64,000 nt of DNA, from the NCBI RefSeq assembly GCF_001426435.1, contig NZ_LMER01000017.1, forward strand, positions 436 to 64,435, read 5' to 3'. The position numbers and the translations under genes were made by a program. This DNA is from Angustibacter sp. Root456 (GTDB lineage: Bacteria; Actinomycetota; Actinomycetes; Actinomycetales; Angustibacteraceae). Below the pieces are notes generated by a model. It was not told the origin of the DNA. It saw only the letters and a program-made list of their open reading frames with translations, and ran no database searches. This document shows positions 41,476 to 50,975 of this stretch, one piece after another (position 1 is the stretch's first letter; the number at the start of each line of letters is the position of its first letter).

Positions 41476-42090
41476 ATGGGAGCCGAGCTGCTGCCGTGGG
41501 TGCTGACCTCCGGCTGGGCCAGCGGCATCAACGCCTACGCCGTCGTGCTGCTGATGGGCGCCTTCGGCCGCCTCGGCGTCGACGCCGTTCCCTCGGCGCT
41601 GCAACGCACCGACGTGATCGTGGTGGCGGCCGTGCTGTTCGTCGTCGAGCTGGTGGCCGACAAGGTGCCGTACGTCGACTCGGCCTGGGACGCCGTGCAC
41701 ACCGTGGTGCGTCCGGTGGTGGGTGCGGCGATCGCCGCGCTGCTGGCAGGCGACGCAGGGAGCCTGGAGCAGGCCGTCATGGCCGCGACCGGCGGTGGGT
41801 CCGCCCTCGCGAGCCACCTGGTCAAGGCCGGCCTGCGCGCTGCGGTCAACACCTCCCCCGAGCCGGCCAGCAACGTCGTGGTGAGCACCGGAGAGGACCT
41901 CACGGTGGCGGGTGTCGTCTCGTTGGCGGTGCTCAACCCGTGGGTCTCAGCCGTGCTGGCGATGACCCTGCTCGTCGTCGGCGCGGTGCTCGTGACGTTG
42001 CTCTGGCGGCGGATCCGGCGAGCACGGCGGCGCTGGCGGGGCTGGCGCCGTCGGCGGTGGGGCGACGCGCCGCGGACGCCCGCCACCTAG
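41476..42090 (+). CDS. DUF4126 membrane protein
   Basis: A 204-residue protein with about four or five membrane helices and an Arg-rich tail (RRIRRARRRWRGWRRRRWG). It opens LPWVLTSGWASGINAYAVVL, a pattern of the DUF4126 family; function is unknown. It sits between the CrtA-like and CruF genes and may take part in carotenoid placement in the membrane, but this is inference. Confidence 0.75.
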   Translation: MGAELLPWVLTSGWASGINAYAVVLLMGAFGRLGVDAVPSALQRTDVIVVAAVLFVVELVADKVPYVDSAWDAVHTVVRPVVGAAIAALLAGDAGSLEQAVMAATGGGSALASHLVKAGLRAAVNTSPEPASNVVVSTGEDLTVAGVVSLAVLNPWVSAVLAMTLLVVGAVLVTLLWRRIRRARRRWRGWRRRRWGDAPRTPAT

Positions 42091-42101
42091 ACTCCGGCAG
42101 C

Positions 42102-42938
42102 GTGACCGTCCGAGAGCGCACGCGAGCCCCCCGAGCCAGCCACGGCAGGCGGCGCGCCGGGCTGCACGCCGGGTCGGTGGCCCTGGCTGTCGCGACCGTG
42201 CTGGCGCAGATCGCCTACCCGCTCACCGAGGGCGAGCCGCTGCGCCTGCTCACCATCGCCACCGTGCTGCTCTTCGCAGCCGCCTCGGTGCTGCACGCCG
42301 TGGCGTCTCGCGGGCCTCGCTGGGGCCTCGGGCTGCTCGTCGTGGCCGGCGGCATCGGGTTGGCCGCCGAGTCGGTGGGAGTGCGCACGGGCCTGCCGTT
42401 CGGCGACTACTCCTACGCCGACACGCTCGGGCCGAAGCTGCTGGACGTCCCGGTGATCGTGCCGCTGGCCTGGGTGATGATGGCCTACCCGAGCCTGCTG
42501 CTGGGGCGCCGGCTCTCCCGTGCGGCGGCCCGGCGCGGCCGAACCCGCACGCCGTCCGGGTCGGTCACGGTGGCGACCGGTGCCCTCTGCCTGGCTGCCT
42601 GGGACCTGTTCCTCGACCCCCAGATGGTGGCGGCCGGCCACTGGGCCTGGCACGACCCGCACCCCGCGCTGCCGGGCGTCCCCGGCGTCCCGGTGAGCAA
42701 CTACCTGGGCTGGCTGCTCGTCGCCTTCGTCATGGTCGCGGCACTGCACGTGCTGCTGCCCGCCCGTCCGCGAGCCTCGGAGGACGTGCCCGGAGCGCTG
42801 CTGGCCTGGACGTGGGCGGGCTCGGTGCTCGGCAACGCGGTGTTCTTCGACCGCCCGGCCGTCGCGGTCTGGGGTGGGGCGGCCATGGGCGTCGTCGTCG
42901 TGCCGTACCTCTACAGCTGGTGGGACGGCCGCCCGTGA
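42102..42938 (+). CDS. cruF: Carotenoid 1,2-hydratase (CruF type)
   Basis: A 278-residue integral membrane protein with about seven helices. The conserved motif VRTGLPFGDYSYADTLGPKL followed by PVIVPLAWVMMAYPSL is characteristic of the CruF/DUF422 family, which adds water at the carotenoid psi-end to make a 1-hydroxy group. The WDLFLDPQMV and NYLGWLLVAF segments fit too. GTG starts 11 bases after the DUF4126 stop, and the end overlaps the glycosyltransferase by 4 bases. Confidence 0.85.
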   Translation: MTVRERTRAPRASHGRRRAGLHAGSVALAVATVLAQIAYPLTEGEPLRLLTIATVLLFAAASVLHAVASRGPRWGLGLLVVAGGIGLAAESVGVRTGLPFGDYSYADTLGPKLLDVPVIVPLAWVMMAYPSLLLGRRLSRAAARRGRTRTPSGSVTVATGALCLAAWDLFLDPQMVAAGHWAWHDPHPALPGVPGVPVSNYLGWLLVAFVMVAALHVLLPARPRASEDVPGALLAWTWAGSVLGNAVFFDRPAVAVWGGAAMGVVVVPYLYSWWDGRP

Positions 42939-44080
42939 CCCCACCGGCCGCCGGCCCGCTGCACCGGGCCGCCCGCCGGCTGACCTGGGTGAGCTCGGCG
43001 GCGGCGGTGGCGCTCACCGCCCACTCGGTCTGGAACGCCCGCCAGCTGCGCCGGCCGCCGCGTCCCGCCGGCGCCCCGGCCGAGTGGGTCTCGGTGCTGC
43101 TGCCGGTGCGTGACGAGGCCCACCGCCTCGAACCCACGCTGCGGGCCCTGATGCGGGCGCTCGACGCCTGTGAGCACCGCGCCGAGCTCGTCGTGCTCGA
43201 CGACGAGTCGACGGACGGCACCGCCGAGCTGGTCCGCGAGGTCTGCGGGCACGACGTGCGGGTGCGCCTGGTGACCGGCGAACCGACGCCCAAGGGGTGG
43301 CTCGGCAAGCCCTGGGCGTGCGCGCAGCTCGCGGCCCAGGCCAGTTCGCTCAGCTCCGTGCTCGTCTTCGTCGACGCCGACGTCGTCGTCGCGCCGGACG
43401 CGATCTGCGCCACGGTGGCGCAGCTGCGCGAGGCCGACCTCGACCTCGTGTGCCCCTACCCCCGGCAGGAGGCCCGCGGATGGGGTGAGCGGCTCGTGCA
43501 GCCGCTGCTGCAGTGGTCGTGGCTGACGACGCTCCCCCTGCGGCTGGCCGAGCGGTCGCCGCGCCCGTCGCTGGTGGCGGCGAACGGTCAGCTGCTGGGC
43601 GTCGACCGGGCCACCTACGACCGGGCCGGTGGCCACGCCGCGGTGCGGGCCGACGTCCTCGACGACGTCGCGCTGCTGCGTGCCGTCAAGGCCGCGGGCG
43701 GCCGCGGAGGCGTCACCGACGGCACGCAGCTGGCCACCTGCCGCATGTACGACGGGTGGAACCAGGTGGAGGCGGGCTACACCAAGTCACTCTGGCGCGC
43801 GTTCGGCTCGCCCGCGGGTGGGGTCGCCGTGGCGAGCGGCCTGGCCGCCGTCTACGTGTGGCCGGCGATCGCCGCGCTGGCCGGGTCGCCGGTCGGTGCG
43901 CTCGGCTACGCCGCCGGCGTCGCGGGGCGCGTCGTCACCGGACGCCGCACGGGCGCACGGGTGTGGCCGGACGCCCTGGCTCACCCGGCGTCGGTGGCGT
44001 TGTTCGGCTGGCTCACGGCCCGCTCGGTGCGGCTGCACCGCCGCGCGGCGTTGCGATGGAAGGGCCGCCCCCTGCCCTGA
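42935..44080 (+). CDS. Membrane-bound family 2 glycosyltransferase, carotenoid-associated
   Basis: A 381-residue GT-A enzyme: nucleotide-binding SVLLPVRDEAHRLEPTLRAL, acidic pairs VLDDESTDG and FVDADVVV, an acceptor-site QLLGVDRATYDRAGG, and C-terminal helices anchoring it. It is translationally coupled to CruF by a 4-base overlap, so it probably glycosylates the 1-hydroxyl made there, as CruG does. The sugar donor is unknown. Confidence 0.82.
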   Translation: MTPPAAGPLHRAARRLTWVSSAAAVALTAHSVWNARQLRRPPRPAGAPAEWVSVLLPVRDEAHRLEPTLRALMRALDACEHRAELVVLDDESTDGTAELVREVCGHDVRVRLVTGEPTPKGWLGKPWACAQLAAQASSLSSVLVFVDADVVVAPDAICATVAQLREADLDLVCPYPRQEARGWGERLVQPLLQWSWLTTLPLRLAERSPRPSLVAANGQLLGVDRATYDRAGGHAAVRADVLDDVALLRAVKAAGGRGGVTDGTQLATCRMYDGWNQVEAGYTKSLWRAFGSPAGGVAVASGLAAVYVWPAIAALAGSPVGALGYAAGVAGRVVTGRRTGARVWPDALAHPASVALFGWLTARSVRLHRRAALRWKGRPLP

Positions 44081-44109
44081 CGTCCAGGACCCTGGCTAGG
44101 GTCTGCCTC

Positions 44110-45621
44110 GTGGCACGCATCGTGGTGGTCGGCGCCGGAATGGGTGGCCTCGCGGTGGCCGCCCGGCTGCGCGCGCAGGGCCACGAGGTCACGGTGTGCG
44201 AGCAGTCTGACGTCGTGGGCGGCAAGCTGGGGTGGTTCGAGCGCGACGGCTTCGCCTTCGACACCGGGCCGAGCCTGCTCACGCTGCCGGCGGTCTACCG
44301 CGACCTGTTCCTCAAGACCGGGTCGGCACTCGAACGGTCGGTGGAGCTCGTGCCGGTCGACCCGGTGTGCCACTACCGCTTCGCCGACGGCACCGAGCTC
44401 GACGTACCCAACGCCTCGCGCGGACGCCTGACCGCCGCGCTCGACGAGGCGCTCGGCGCGGGTGCCGGACGCCAGTGGGCGGACTTCATCGACCGCGCGG
44501 GCCAGATCTGGGAGGTCACCCGCGGGCCGTTCCTGGAGTCGCCGCTCGACGGCACCCGCACCCTGATGCGGCTGGCCCGGCGCACCCGCGACGTCGCCAC
44601 CGTGGCGCCCTGGCGCACGTTGCGAGGCCTGGGCTCGCAGTACCTGCGCGACCCGCGGCTGGTGACGCTGCTCGACCGCTACGCCACCTACACCGGCTCC
44701 GACCCGCGCCGCGCGCCGGCGGCCCTGGCCACCGTGCCGTACGTCGAGCAGACCTTCGGCGCGTGGTACGTGCGCGGTGGTCTGCGCCGCCTCGGCGAGG
44801 CGCTGCACCAGCGGGTGCTCGACGTCGGGGTCACCGTGCTGACAGGCGCGCGGGTCGAGCGGGTGCTCGTCGAGTCCGGACGCGCGGTGGGCGTCCGGCT
44901 GGGCGACGGGCGGACGCTGCCGGCCGACGTCGTGGTGTCGAACGCCGACGCGGCCCAGCTGTACGGCGAGCTCGTGCCCGACCAGGCGGCCGACCCCGCG
45001 CGAGCCTCCCTGGCCCGCAGCACGCCGTCGTTGTCGGGGTTCGTGCTGCTGCTCGCGCTGCGCGGTCGCACCCCGGGCCTGGCCCACCACACGGTGCTGT
45101 TCCCCGGCGACTATGACGACGAGTTCGACTCCGTGTTCGGTACCGGACCGCACGCTGGTCGGCCCCGCGCCGTGCCCGACCCCACGGTGTACGTGAGCGC
45201 GCCGGACGACCCGGCCCTGCGACCGGACGCCGAGCACGAGTCGTGGTTCGTGCTCGTGAACGCTCCACGCCACAGCACGGACGACCCCACCGCCGGTCTC
45301 GACTGGGACGCGCCAGGTCTTGCCTCGTCGTACGCCGACCGGGTGCTGGACGTCATGGCCGCGCGAGGGCTCGACGTCCGCGATCGCGTGATGTGGCGCG
45401 AGGTGCGCACCCCGGCCGACCTCGCCCGGGCCACCGGCAGCGTCGGCGGCTCGATCTACGGCTCGTCGAGCAACGGCGTCCGGTCGGCCTTCCTGCGCCC
45501 CGCCAACCGCTCGCCGGTGCCGGGACTGTTCCTGGTGGGTGGGTCGTCGCACCCCGGCGGAGGGTTGCCGCTGGTCGGGCTGTCGGCGGCCATCGTGGCC
45601 GAGCAGATCGGCCGCGCCTGA
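44110..45621 (+). CDS. Carotenoid desaturase of the CrtD branch (CrtI superfamily)
   Basis: A 503-residue FAD enzyme with dinucleotide fold IVVVGAGMGGLAVAARL at the start and the CrtI-family C-terminal GLFLVGGSSHPGGGLPLVGL. A second CrtI-type desaturase exists at 48455, and this one follows CruF and the glycosyltransferase. It is therefore taken as the 3,4-desaturase acting on 1-hydroxy-carotenoids (CrtD) rather than the phytoene desaturase. GTG start; a strong hairpin terminates it at 45639. Confidence 0.8.
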   Translation: MARIVVVGAGMGGLAVAARLRAQGHEVTVCEQSDVVGGKLGWFERDGFAFDTGPSLLTLPAVYRDLFLKTGSALERSVELVPVDPVCHYRFADGTELDVPNASRGRLTAALDEALGAGAGRQWADFIDRAGQIWEVTRGPFLESPLDGTRTLMRLARRTRDVATVAPWRTLRGLGSQYLRDPRLVTLLDRYATYTGSDPRRAPAALATVPYVEQTFGAWYVRGGLRRLGEALHQRVLDVGVTVLTGARVERVLVESGRAVGVRLGDGRTLPADVVVSNADAAQLYGELVPDQAADPARASLARSTPSLSGFVLLLALRGRTPGLAHHTVLFPGDYDDEFDSVFGTGPHAGRPRAVPDPTVYVSAPDDPALRPDAEHESWFVLVNAPRHSTDDPTAGLDWDAPGLASSYADRVLDVMAARGLDVRDRVMWREVRTPADLARATGSVGGSIYGSSSNGVRSAFLRPANRSPVPGLFLVGGSSHPGGGLPLVGLSAAIVAEQIGRA

Positions 45622-45638
45622 GCTCTGCACGGGGTGCC

Positions 45639-45674
45639 AGCACTTCACGCGGTGTGCGCGCCGCGTGAAGTGCT
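45639..45674. terminator. Bidirectional hairpin terminator
   Basis: AGCACTTCACGCGG (45639-45652) and CCGCGTGAAGTGCT (45661-45674) are perfect 14-base arms around an 8-base loop. It stands 17 bases after the desaturase stop and 7 bases from the stop of the convergent gene, so it can stop both. Confidence 0.85.
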
Positions 45675-45681
45675 CGGCGGC

Positions 45682-46350
45682 CTACTTCACGTGATCATCG
45701 AGCAGGCGGCGGCGCAGGGTGGGGAGCAGCTGCAGCAGGCCGGTGGCCCCCACCACAGCCCCGAAGACGGCCCCCGCCGTCGGCCACGCGACCGAACCCG
45801 GGTACACCCCGGCCGCCAGCAGGAACATCGTCGCTCCGACGACGCGGGTGGGCCGCTCGGCCACGGTGATCACGGCGGCGTCCGGTAGGCCGAGACCGCC
45901 CGCCCGGGCCCGGGCGTACTCGTGCAGCATCGCCAGGGCGCCGGCCACGACGGCGAGCCAGCCCGGCGCACCGAGCAGCCACAACGCCACGACGTAGACG
46001 GCGTCACTCACCCGGTCGGCGAGCGCGTCGGCCAGGGCCCCCCACCGGCTGGTGCGACCGGTGAGCACGGCGACCGCGCCGTCGAGGTTGTCGACCACCC
46101 CGGACACGACCACCACCGGCGCGGCCAGCAGCGGCCACCGCCCACCCGCGAGCGCCAGCGGCACCACGGCCGCCGCGACGACGACGCCGACCGCCGTCAC
46201 GGCGTTGGGCGAGACGCCGCGGCCGGCGAGCGGCCGGGCCAGCAGGTAGCTCGCGCGCAGCCAGCCGTGCACGAGCCGCGACGCCCGGGGGTCGGTGCCG
46301 TGCAGCCGTTCCCAGCCCGCGAGGTACTCCCCCAGGCTGGGCAGGGTCAC
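45682..46350 (-). CDS. CDP-alcohol phosphatidyltransferase
   Basis: A 222-residue membrane enzyme with about six helices and the family motif D(x2)DG(x2)AR...: here DNLDGAVAVLTGRTSRWGA, then DALADRVSDAVY. The first DG(x2)A part is DGAVA, so the arginine of the AR pair is absent. It makes a phospholipid or polyprenyl-phospho-alcohol. GTG 46350 overlaps the metF stop by 4 bases and is preferred over longer readings. The end lies 7 bases from the hairpin. Confidence 0.8.
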   Translation of the reverse strand: MTLPSLGEYLAGWERLHGTDPRASRLVHGWLRASYLLARPLAGRGVSPNAVTAVGVVVAAAVVPLALAGGRWPLLAAPVVVVSGVVDNLDGAVAVLTGRTSRWGALADALADRVSDAVYVVALWLLGAPGWLAVVAGALAMLHEYARARAGGLGLPDAAVITVAERPTRVVGATMFLLAAGVYPGSVAWPTAGAVFGAVVGATGLLQLLPTLRRRLLDDHVK

Positions 46351-47285
46351 GACGCTGCGGGCCACGCCGAGAGCCCGAGGGTCTCGTAGATCTCGAGGGT
46401 CGCCGTCGAGCGGTTCAGCGTGTAGAAGTGCAGGCCGGGTGCGCCGGCGTCGAGCAGGTCCCGGCACAGCTCGACGGCGATCGCCATCCCCTCTGCGCGC
46501 ACCGCGGCGGGGTCGTCACCGGCTCGGCGCAGGCGCTGCTCGACCACGTCGGGCACCGCGACCCCCGACAGCTCACCGAAGCGGCGCACCTGCGCCAGGC
46601 TGGTGATCGGCATGATGCCGGGGATGATCGGCAGGTCGCTGCCGCGCGCCCGCACCCGCTCGACCAGGCCCACGTAGGCGTGCGGGTCCAGGAAGAGCTG
46701 GGTGACGGCGAAGTCGGCCCCCGCTTCGCCCTTGCGCACCAGCACGTCGGCGTCGTGGTCGAGGTCGGGCGACTCCGGGTGCTTGTCGGGGAACGCGGCC
46801 ACGCCGACGCAGAACGAGCCCATCTCGCGCAGCAGGCGCACCAGCTGGTCGGCGTGGTCGAGGCCCTCGGGGTGGGACTGCCACGGGGCGCCCGGACCGC
46901 CCGGCGGGTCGCCGCGCAACGCCATGACGTTGCGTACCCCGGCGTCGGCGTACTGGCCGATCACCCGGCGCAGGTCACCCACGGACGCCGACACGCAGGT
47001 CAGGTGGGCCACGGGCGTGAGCGTGGTGTCGCGGGCGATGCGCTCGGTGATGCGCACCGTGCGGTCACGCGTCGAGCCACCCGCGCCGTAGGTGACGGAC
47101 ACGAACGTGGGCCGCAGCCGCTCGAGCCGGCGCAGCGCCGTCCACAGCAGGGCCTCACCCGCGTCGTCCTTGGGCGGGAAGAACTCGAACGAGAACGAAC
47201 GCCCGCCCGCGGCGAGCAGGTCGCGCAGGCTCTCGTGCACGGTCGCGGCCCCGCTGGGCAGGGTCGACGGGAGTCCGAGAGCCAT
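46347..47285 (-). CDS. metF: Methylenetetrahydrofolate reductase
   Basis: A 312-residue TIM-barrel flavoenzyme feeding the methionine cycle. It shows FSFEFFPPKD (catalytic Glu), VSVTYGAGGSTRDRT and MALRGDPPGG, all MetF hallmarks, plus PIIPGIMPIT. ATG 47285 is 96 bases from the divergent prenyl synthase. This MetF, the prenyl synthase, the Rv2175c-type protein, the kinase and DAHP synthase appear in the mycobacterial order. Confidence 0.93.
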   Translation of the reverse strand: MALGLPSTLPSGAATVHESLRDLLAAGGRSFSFEFFPPKDDAGEALLWTALRRLERLRPTFVSVTYGAGGSTRDRTVRITERIARDTTLTPVAHLTCVSASVGDLRRVIGQYADAGVRNVMALRGDPPGGPGAPWQSHPEGLDHADQLVRLLREMGSFCVGVAAFPDKHPESPDLDHDADVLVRKGEAGADFAVTQLFLDPHAYVGLVERVRARGSDLPIIPGIMPITSLAQVRRFGELSGVAVPDVVEQRLRRAGDDPAAVRAEGMAIAVELCRDLLDAGAPGLHFYTLNRSTATLEIYETLGLSAWPAAS

Positions 47286-47381
47286 GCTCAGAGCCTAAAC
47301 CGCGTCACAGTTGTTCACCGTGGCTGCTCACGTGCTGGGCGCGGCCTAGGCTCGACGTACCCACCAGGCGAGGAGAAACGC

Positions 47382-48458
47382 GTGACGAACCCGTTGGACG
47401 TCGAGGACCTGCGCTCGCGGGTGCAGAAGGTGCTCGACGACCACCTCAGCCTGCAGGCGCGCCGCCTCGAACCGCTCGGCCCCGACCTGGTGCCGCTGCT
47501 GGAGACGATCACCGAGCTCACGAGCGGCGGCAAGCGCCTGCGCCCCGCGTTCTGCTACTGGGGGTGGCGGGGGGCCGGGGGCGCCGACGTCCCGCAGATC
47601 GTGCAGGCCGCCAGCGCGTTCGAGCTGTTCCAGGCCGCGGCGCTGCTGCACGACGACGTCATGGACGCCAGCGACACCCGGCGCGGCAAGCCCGCCGCGC
47701 ATCGCCGCATGGCTGCGCTGCACCAGGCGAACGGCTGGCTCGGTGACGCGGAGCGGTACGGCACCGCCGCGGCGATCCTGGCCGGTGACCTGTGCCTGTC
47801 GTGGAGCGACGAGCTGCTCAGCCACAGCGGCCTGGACCGCGCGGCGATCGAGCGGGCGCGACCGACGTTCGAGCTGATGCGCACCCAGCTGATGGGCGGT
47901 CAGTACCTCGACGTGCTCGAGCAGGTGCTGCCCGAGTCAGCCGGGGGCGGCAGCGCCGAGCGGGTGCGCCGGGTCATCATCTACAAGAGCGCGAAGTACT
48001 CGATCGAGCACCCGCTGCTGGTCGGTGGCGAGCTCGCCGGGGCCCGCCCCGAGCTGCTGGCCGCCTACTCGGCGTACGCGCTGCCGCTCGGCGAGGCGTT
48101 CCAGCTGCGCGACGACGTCCTCGGCGTCTTCGGTGACCCGGCACAGACCGGCAAGCCGGCCGGTGACGACCTGCGCGAGGGCAAGCGGACCGTGCTCGTG
48201 GCCGAGACCCTGCAGCGGGCCGACGCCGCGCAGGCCGCTGCGGTGCGCGACGCCCTCGGGTGCGCCGACCTGGACGGCCAGCGCCTCGCCGCCGCCCGCG
48301 AGGCCATGACGGCCACGGGTGCGCTCGACCACGTCGAGGGCCTCATCGCCTCACTGGCCCAGCAGTCGCGCGACGCGCTGGCTGGTGCGCCGGTCGACGA
48401 GCCCGCGCGCTCGGTGCTGTTCGACCTCGTCGACGCCGCCACGGCGCGTGCGGCATGA
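47382..48458 (+). CDS. crtE: Geranylgeranyl diphosphate synthase
   Basis: A 358-residue trans-prenyltransferase supplying C20 diphosphate for carotenoids. The first aspartate motif is LLHDDVMDAS (91-95 DDVMD) and the second is QLRDDVLGVFGD (about 244-252). GGKRLRP (49-55) and KSAKYSIEHP are substrate sites. GTG 47382 has an AGGAGAAAC ribosome binding site. It overlaps crtI by 4 bases. The length-determining residues do not prove C20, but the neighbours make it very likely. Confidence 0.9.
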   Translation: MTNPLDVEDLRSRVQKVLDDHLSLQARRLEPLGPDLVPLLETITELTSGGKRLRPAFCYWGWRGAGGADVPQIVQAASAFELFQAAALLHDDVMDASDTRRGKPAAHRRMAALHQANGWLGDAERYGTAAAILAGDLCLSWSDELLSHSGLDRAAIERARPTFELMRTQLMGGQYLDVLEQVLPESAGGGSAERVRRVIIYKSAKYSIEHPLLVGGELAGARPELLAAYSAYALPLGEAFQLRDDVLGVFGDPAQTGKPAGDDLREGKRTVLVAETLQRADAAQAAAVRDALGCADLDGQRLAAAREAMTATGALDHVEGLIASLAQQSRDALAGAPVDEPARSVLFDLVDAATARAA

Positions 48459-49975
48459 GCCCCCGCACGGTCAAGGGCCCCACTGACCACGTCGTCGTCG
48501 TCGGAGCGGGGCTGGCCGGGTTGTCGGCGGCCATGCGCCTCGCCGGCGCGGGCCGGCAGGTGACCCTGCTCGAGCGCGAGGCACGGCCCGGCGGTCGTGC
48601 CGGCCAGGTGCAGCTCGAGGCGCCGGACGGCGCCGGCACGTACCGGATCGACAACGGCCCGACGGTGCTCACCATGCCCGACCTCATCGCCGACTGCTTC
48701 GACGCCCTCGGCGAGGACATGGCCGACTGGCTCGACCTGCTGCCGGTCGACCCGCTCTACCGCAGCTTCTTCGCCGACGGCTCGCAGATCGACGTCCACG
48801 CCGACCCGCAGGCCATGGCCGAGGAGCTGCGACGCGTGTGCGGCCCGGCGGAGGCGGCGGGGTACGAGCGGTACGTGGACTTCGTCTCGAAGCTCTACCG
48901 CTACGAGATGAGCGACTTCATCGACCGCAACATCGACTCCCCCCTCGACCTGCTGACGCCCAACCTGGCCCGCCTCGTGGCGATCGGCGGCTTTCGACGG
49001 CTGGCACCCAAGGTCGAGCAGTACCTGAAGGACGACCGCACCCAGCGGCTGTTCAGCTTCCAGGCCATGTACGCCGGCCTGTCGCCGTACGACGCGCTCG
49101 CGATCTACGCCGTCATCGCGTACATGGACTCCGTGGCGGGCGTGTTCTTCCCCAAGGGCGGCATGCACGCCGTGCCCGAGGCCATGGCCGCGGCCGCGGA
49201 GAAGCACGGCGTGCAGATCCGGCTGTCGACCGAGGTGACCCGCGTCGAGCACCGAGGCGGGCGCGCGGTGGCGGTGCACACGGCGTCCGGTGAGCGCATC
49301 GCGTGCGACGCGGTCGTGCTCAACCCTGACCTGCCCGTGGCGCAGCGCGAGCTGCTCGGGCGCAGCCCGTGGTCGGTGCGCCGGCTGACGTACTCGCCGT
49401 CGTGCTACCTGCTCCTCGCCGGTTCGCGGCGCAGCTACGACCACGGAGCCCACCACACGATCCACTTCGGGCACCAGTGGCGCGAGGTGTTCGAGGACCT
49501 CACGTCCGGCCGCCTGATGAGCGACCCGTCGGTGCTCGTGACCAACCCCACCCGCACCGACCCCTCGCTCGCGCCGGACGGCCGGCAGATCTACTACACA
49601 CTCTTCCCCGTGCCGAACCTGGACTCCGACCTCGACTGGCGTCAGATCGGCCCGGCGTACCGACAGCACGTCATCGAGGTGCTCGAGCAGCGCGGGTACG
49701 AGGGCTTCGGCGACGCCATCGAGGTCGAGGACGTCACGACGCCGCTCGACTGGGCGGCCCGCGGCATGGAGCGCGGTGCACCCTTCGCGGCAGCCCACTC
49801 GTTCCTGCAGACCGGGCCGTTTCGTCCCAAGAACATCTGGGGCGAGAACGTCGTCTTCACGGGGTCGGGCACCCAGCCAGGTGTGGGCGTGCCGATGGTG
49901 CTGGTGTCCGGTCGCCTTGCGGCAGAACGGATCCTGGGCGTCGATCCCACCTACCGCTCACGGGCGCGCCGATGA
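48455..49975 (+). CDS. crtI: Phytoene desaturase
   Basis: A 506-residue FAD amine-oxidase-type desaturase converting phytoene to lycopene. It has FAD-binding VVVVGAGLAGLSAAMRLA, then the IDNGPTVLTMPDL segment and the C-terminal GSGTQPGVGVPMVLVSGRLA typical of CrtI. ATG 48455 overlaps crtE by 4 bases, and its stop overlaps a 22-codon frame that leads to crtB. Operon crtE-crtI-crtB is clear. Confidence 0.92.
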   Translation: MSPRTVKGPTDHVVVVGAGLAGLSAAMRLAGAGRQVTLLEREARPGGRAGQVQLEAPDGAGTYRIDNGPTVLTMPDLIADCFDALGEDMADWLDLLPVDPLYRSFFADGSQIDVHADPQAMAEELRRVCGPAEAAGYERYVDFVSKLYRYEMSDFIDRNIDSPLDLLTPNLARLVAIGGFRRLAPKVEQYLKDDRTQRLFSFQAMYAGLSPYDALAIYAVIAYMDSVAGVFFPKGGMHAVPEAMAAAAEKHGVQIRLSTEVTRVEHRGGRAVAVHTASGERIACDAVVLNPDLPVAQRELLGRSPWSVRRLTYSPSCYLLLAGSRRSYDHGAHHTIHFGHQWREVFEDLTSGRLMSDPSVLVTNPTRTDPSLAPDGRQIYYTLFPVPNLDSDLDWRQIGPAYRQHVIEVLEQRGYEGFGDAIEVEDVTTPLDWAARGMERGAPFAAAHSFLQTGPFRPKNIWGENVVFTGSGTQPGVGVPMVLVSGRLAAERILGVDPTYRSRARR

Positions 49976-50040
49976 CCCGGGCGTCCCAGCCGGCCGCGCT
50001 GCAAGTCGTTGGCGATCTGTGGACGGGGGCCACCACGTGA
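49972..50040 (+). CDS. 22-codon linker frame between crtI and crtB
   Basis: ATG at 49972 overlaps the crtI stop by 4 bases, and the TGA at 50038 overlaps the crtB GTG, giving MTRASQPAALQVVGDLWTGA plus two threonines. Both junctions are tight, as if translated to couple the two genes. It may instead be chance or a shortened relic gene. Confidence 0.35.
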   Translation: MTRASQPAALQVVGDLWTGATT

Positions 50041-50975
50041 AGTCGGTGCACGAGCGGGCTCTGGACGCCGCCGGGCTCCGCGACCCGCAGCTGCGCTCGG
50101 ACTACGAGCGCTGCCGCCTGGTCAACGCCGACCACGGCAAGACCTACTACCTGTCGGCGCTGCTGCTGCCGGCCGACCGCCGTCCGCACGTCTACGCGCT
50201 GTACGCCTTCGCGCGGACGGCCGACGAGTTCGTGGACGACCTGGTGGAGCCCGATCCCGCCGGTCTGGTGCGGTGGGGCGACGAGGCGCTCGCCGCGCTG
50301 CGCGGCGGCCCCACCGACGACCCGATCGTGCGCGCGACGGCCCACACCGTGCGCGAGCTGGGGCTCGACGTCAGCCTGTTCGAGGACTTCCTCGCCGCCA
50401 TGCGCCAGGACATCGACACCACCCGCTACGAGACCTTCGACGACCTGCGCGGCTACATGTGGGGTTCGGCCGCTGTGATCGGCCTCATGATGCTGCCGGT
50501 GCTGGGCCCGCTCGACGAGCGCGCCCGCGAGCACGCCATCGCCCTCGGCGAGGCGTTCCAGCTCGCGAACTTCATCCGGGACGTCGGCGAGGACCTCCAA
50601 CGCGGCCGCGTCTACCTGCCGATGGCTGACCTGCACCGTTTCGGCGTCACCGTCGACCACCTGCGCGCCGGCGCCGTGACGGCCAACGTCCAGGCGCTGC
50701 TGCAGTTCCAGATCGCCCGCACGCGCGAGCTCTACCGGTTCGCGGCCGAGGGCGTGGCGCTGGTGCGCCCCGAGAGCCGGCCGTGCCTGCGCACGGCGAT
50801 CCGCCTGTACGGCGGCATCCTCGACGAGGTCGAACGCGCCGGCTACCAGGTGCTCACCGGGCGGGTCAGCGTGCCGAACCGCACGCGGGCGGCCGTCGCC
50901 TTGCCCGCCTTGGCTCGCGCCGTCAGCGCTCGGCGCGAGAGCGCGCGCTGGCACGCGGCGCCGGCTGGCGCCTGA
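50037..50975 (+). CDS. crtB: Phytoene synthase
   Basis: A 312-residue squalene/phytoene synthase condensing two GGPP. The first aspartate motif is ARTADEFVDDL with the preceding YALYAFAR; the second is FIRDVGEDLQRGRVYLP. It is the usual length. GTG 50037 is next to the mini frame. The 3' end overlaps the convergent crtYd gene by about 50 bases. Confidence 0.92.
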   Translation: MKSVHERALDAAGLRDPQLRSDYERCRLVNADHGKTYYLSALLLPADRRPHVYALYAFARTADEFVDDLVEPDPAGLVRWGDEALAALRGGPTDDPIVRATAHTVRELGLDVSLFEDFLAAMRQDIDTTRYETFDDLRGYMWGSAAVIGLMMLPVLGPLDERAREHAIALGEAFQLANFIRDVGEDLQRGRVYLPMADLHRFGVTVDHLRAGAVTANVQALLQFQIARTRELYRFAAEGVALVRPESRPCLRTAIRLYGGILDEVERAGYQVLTGRVSVPNRTRAAVALPALARAVSARRESARWHAAPAGA

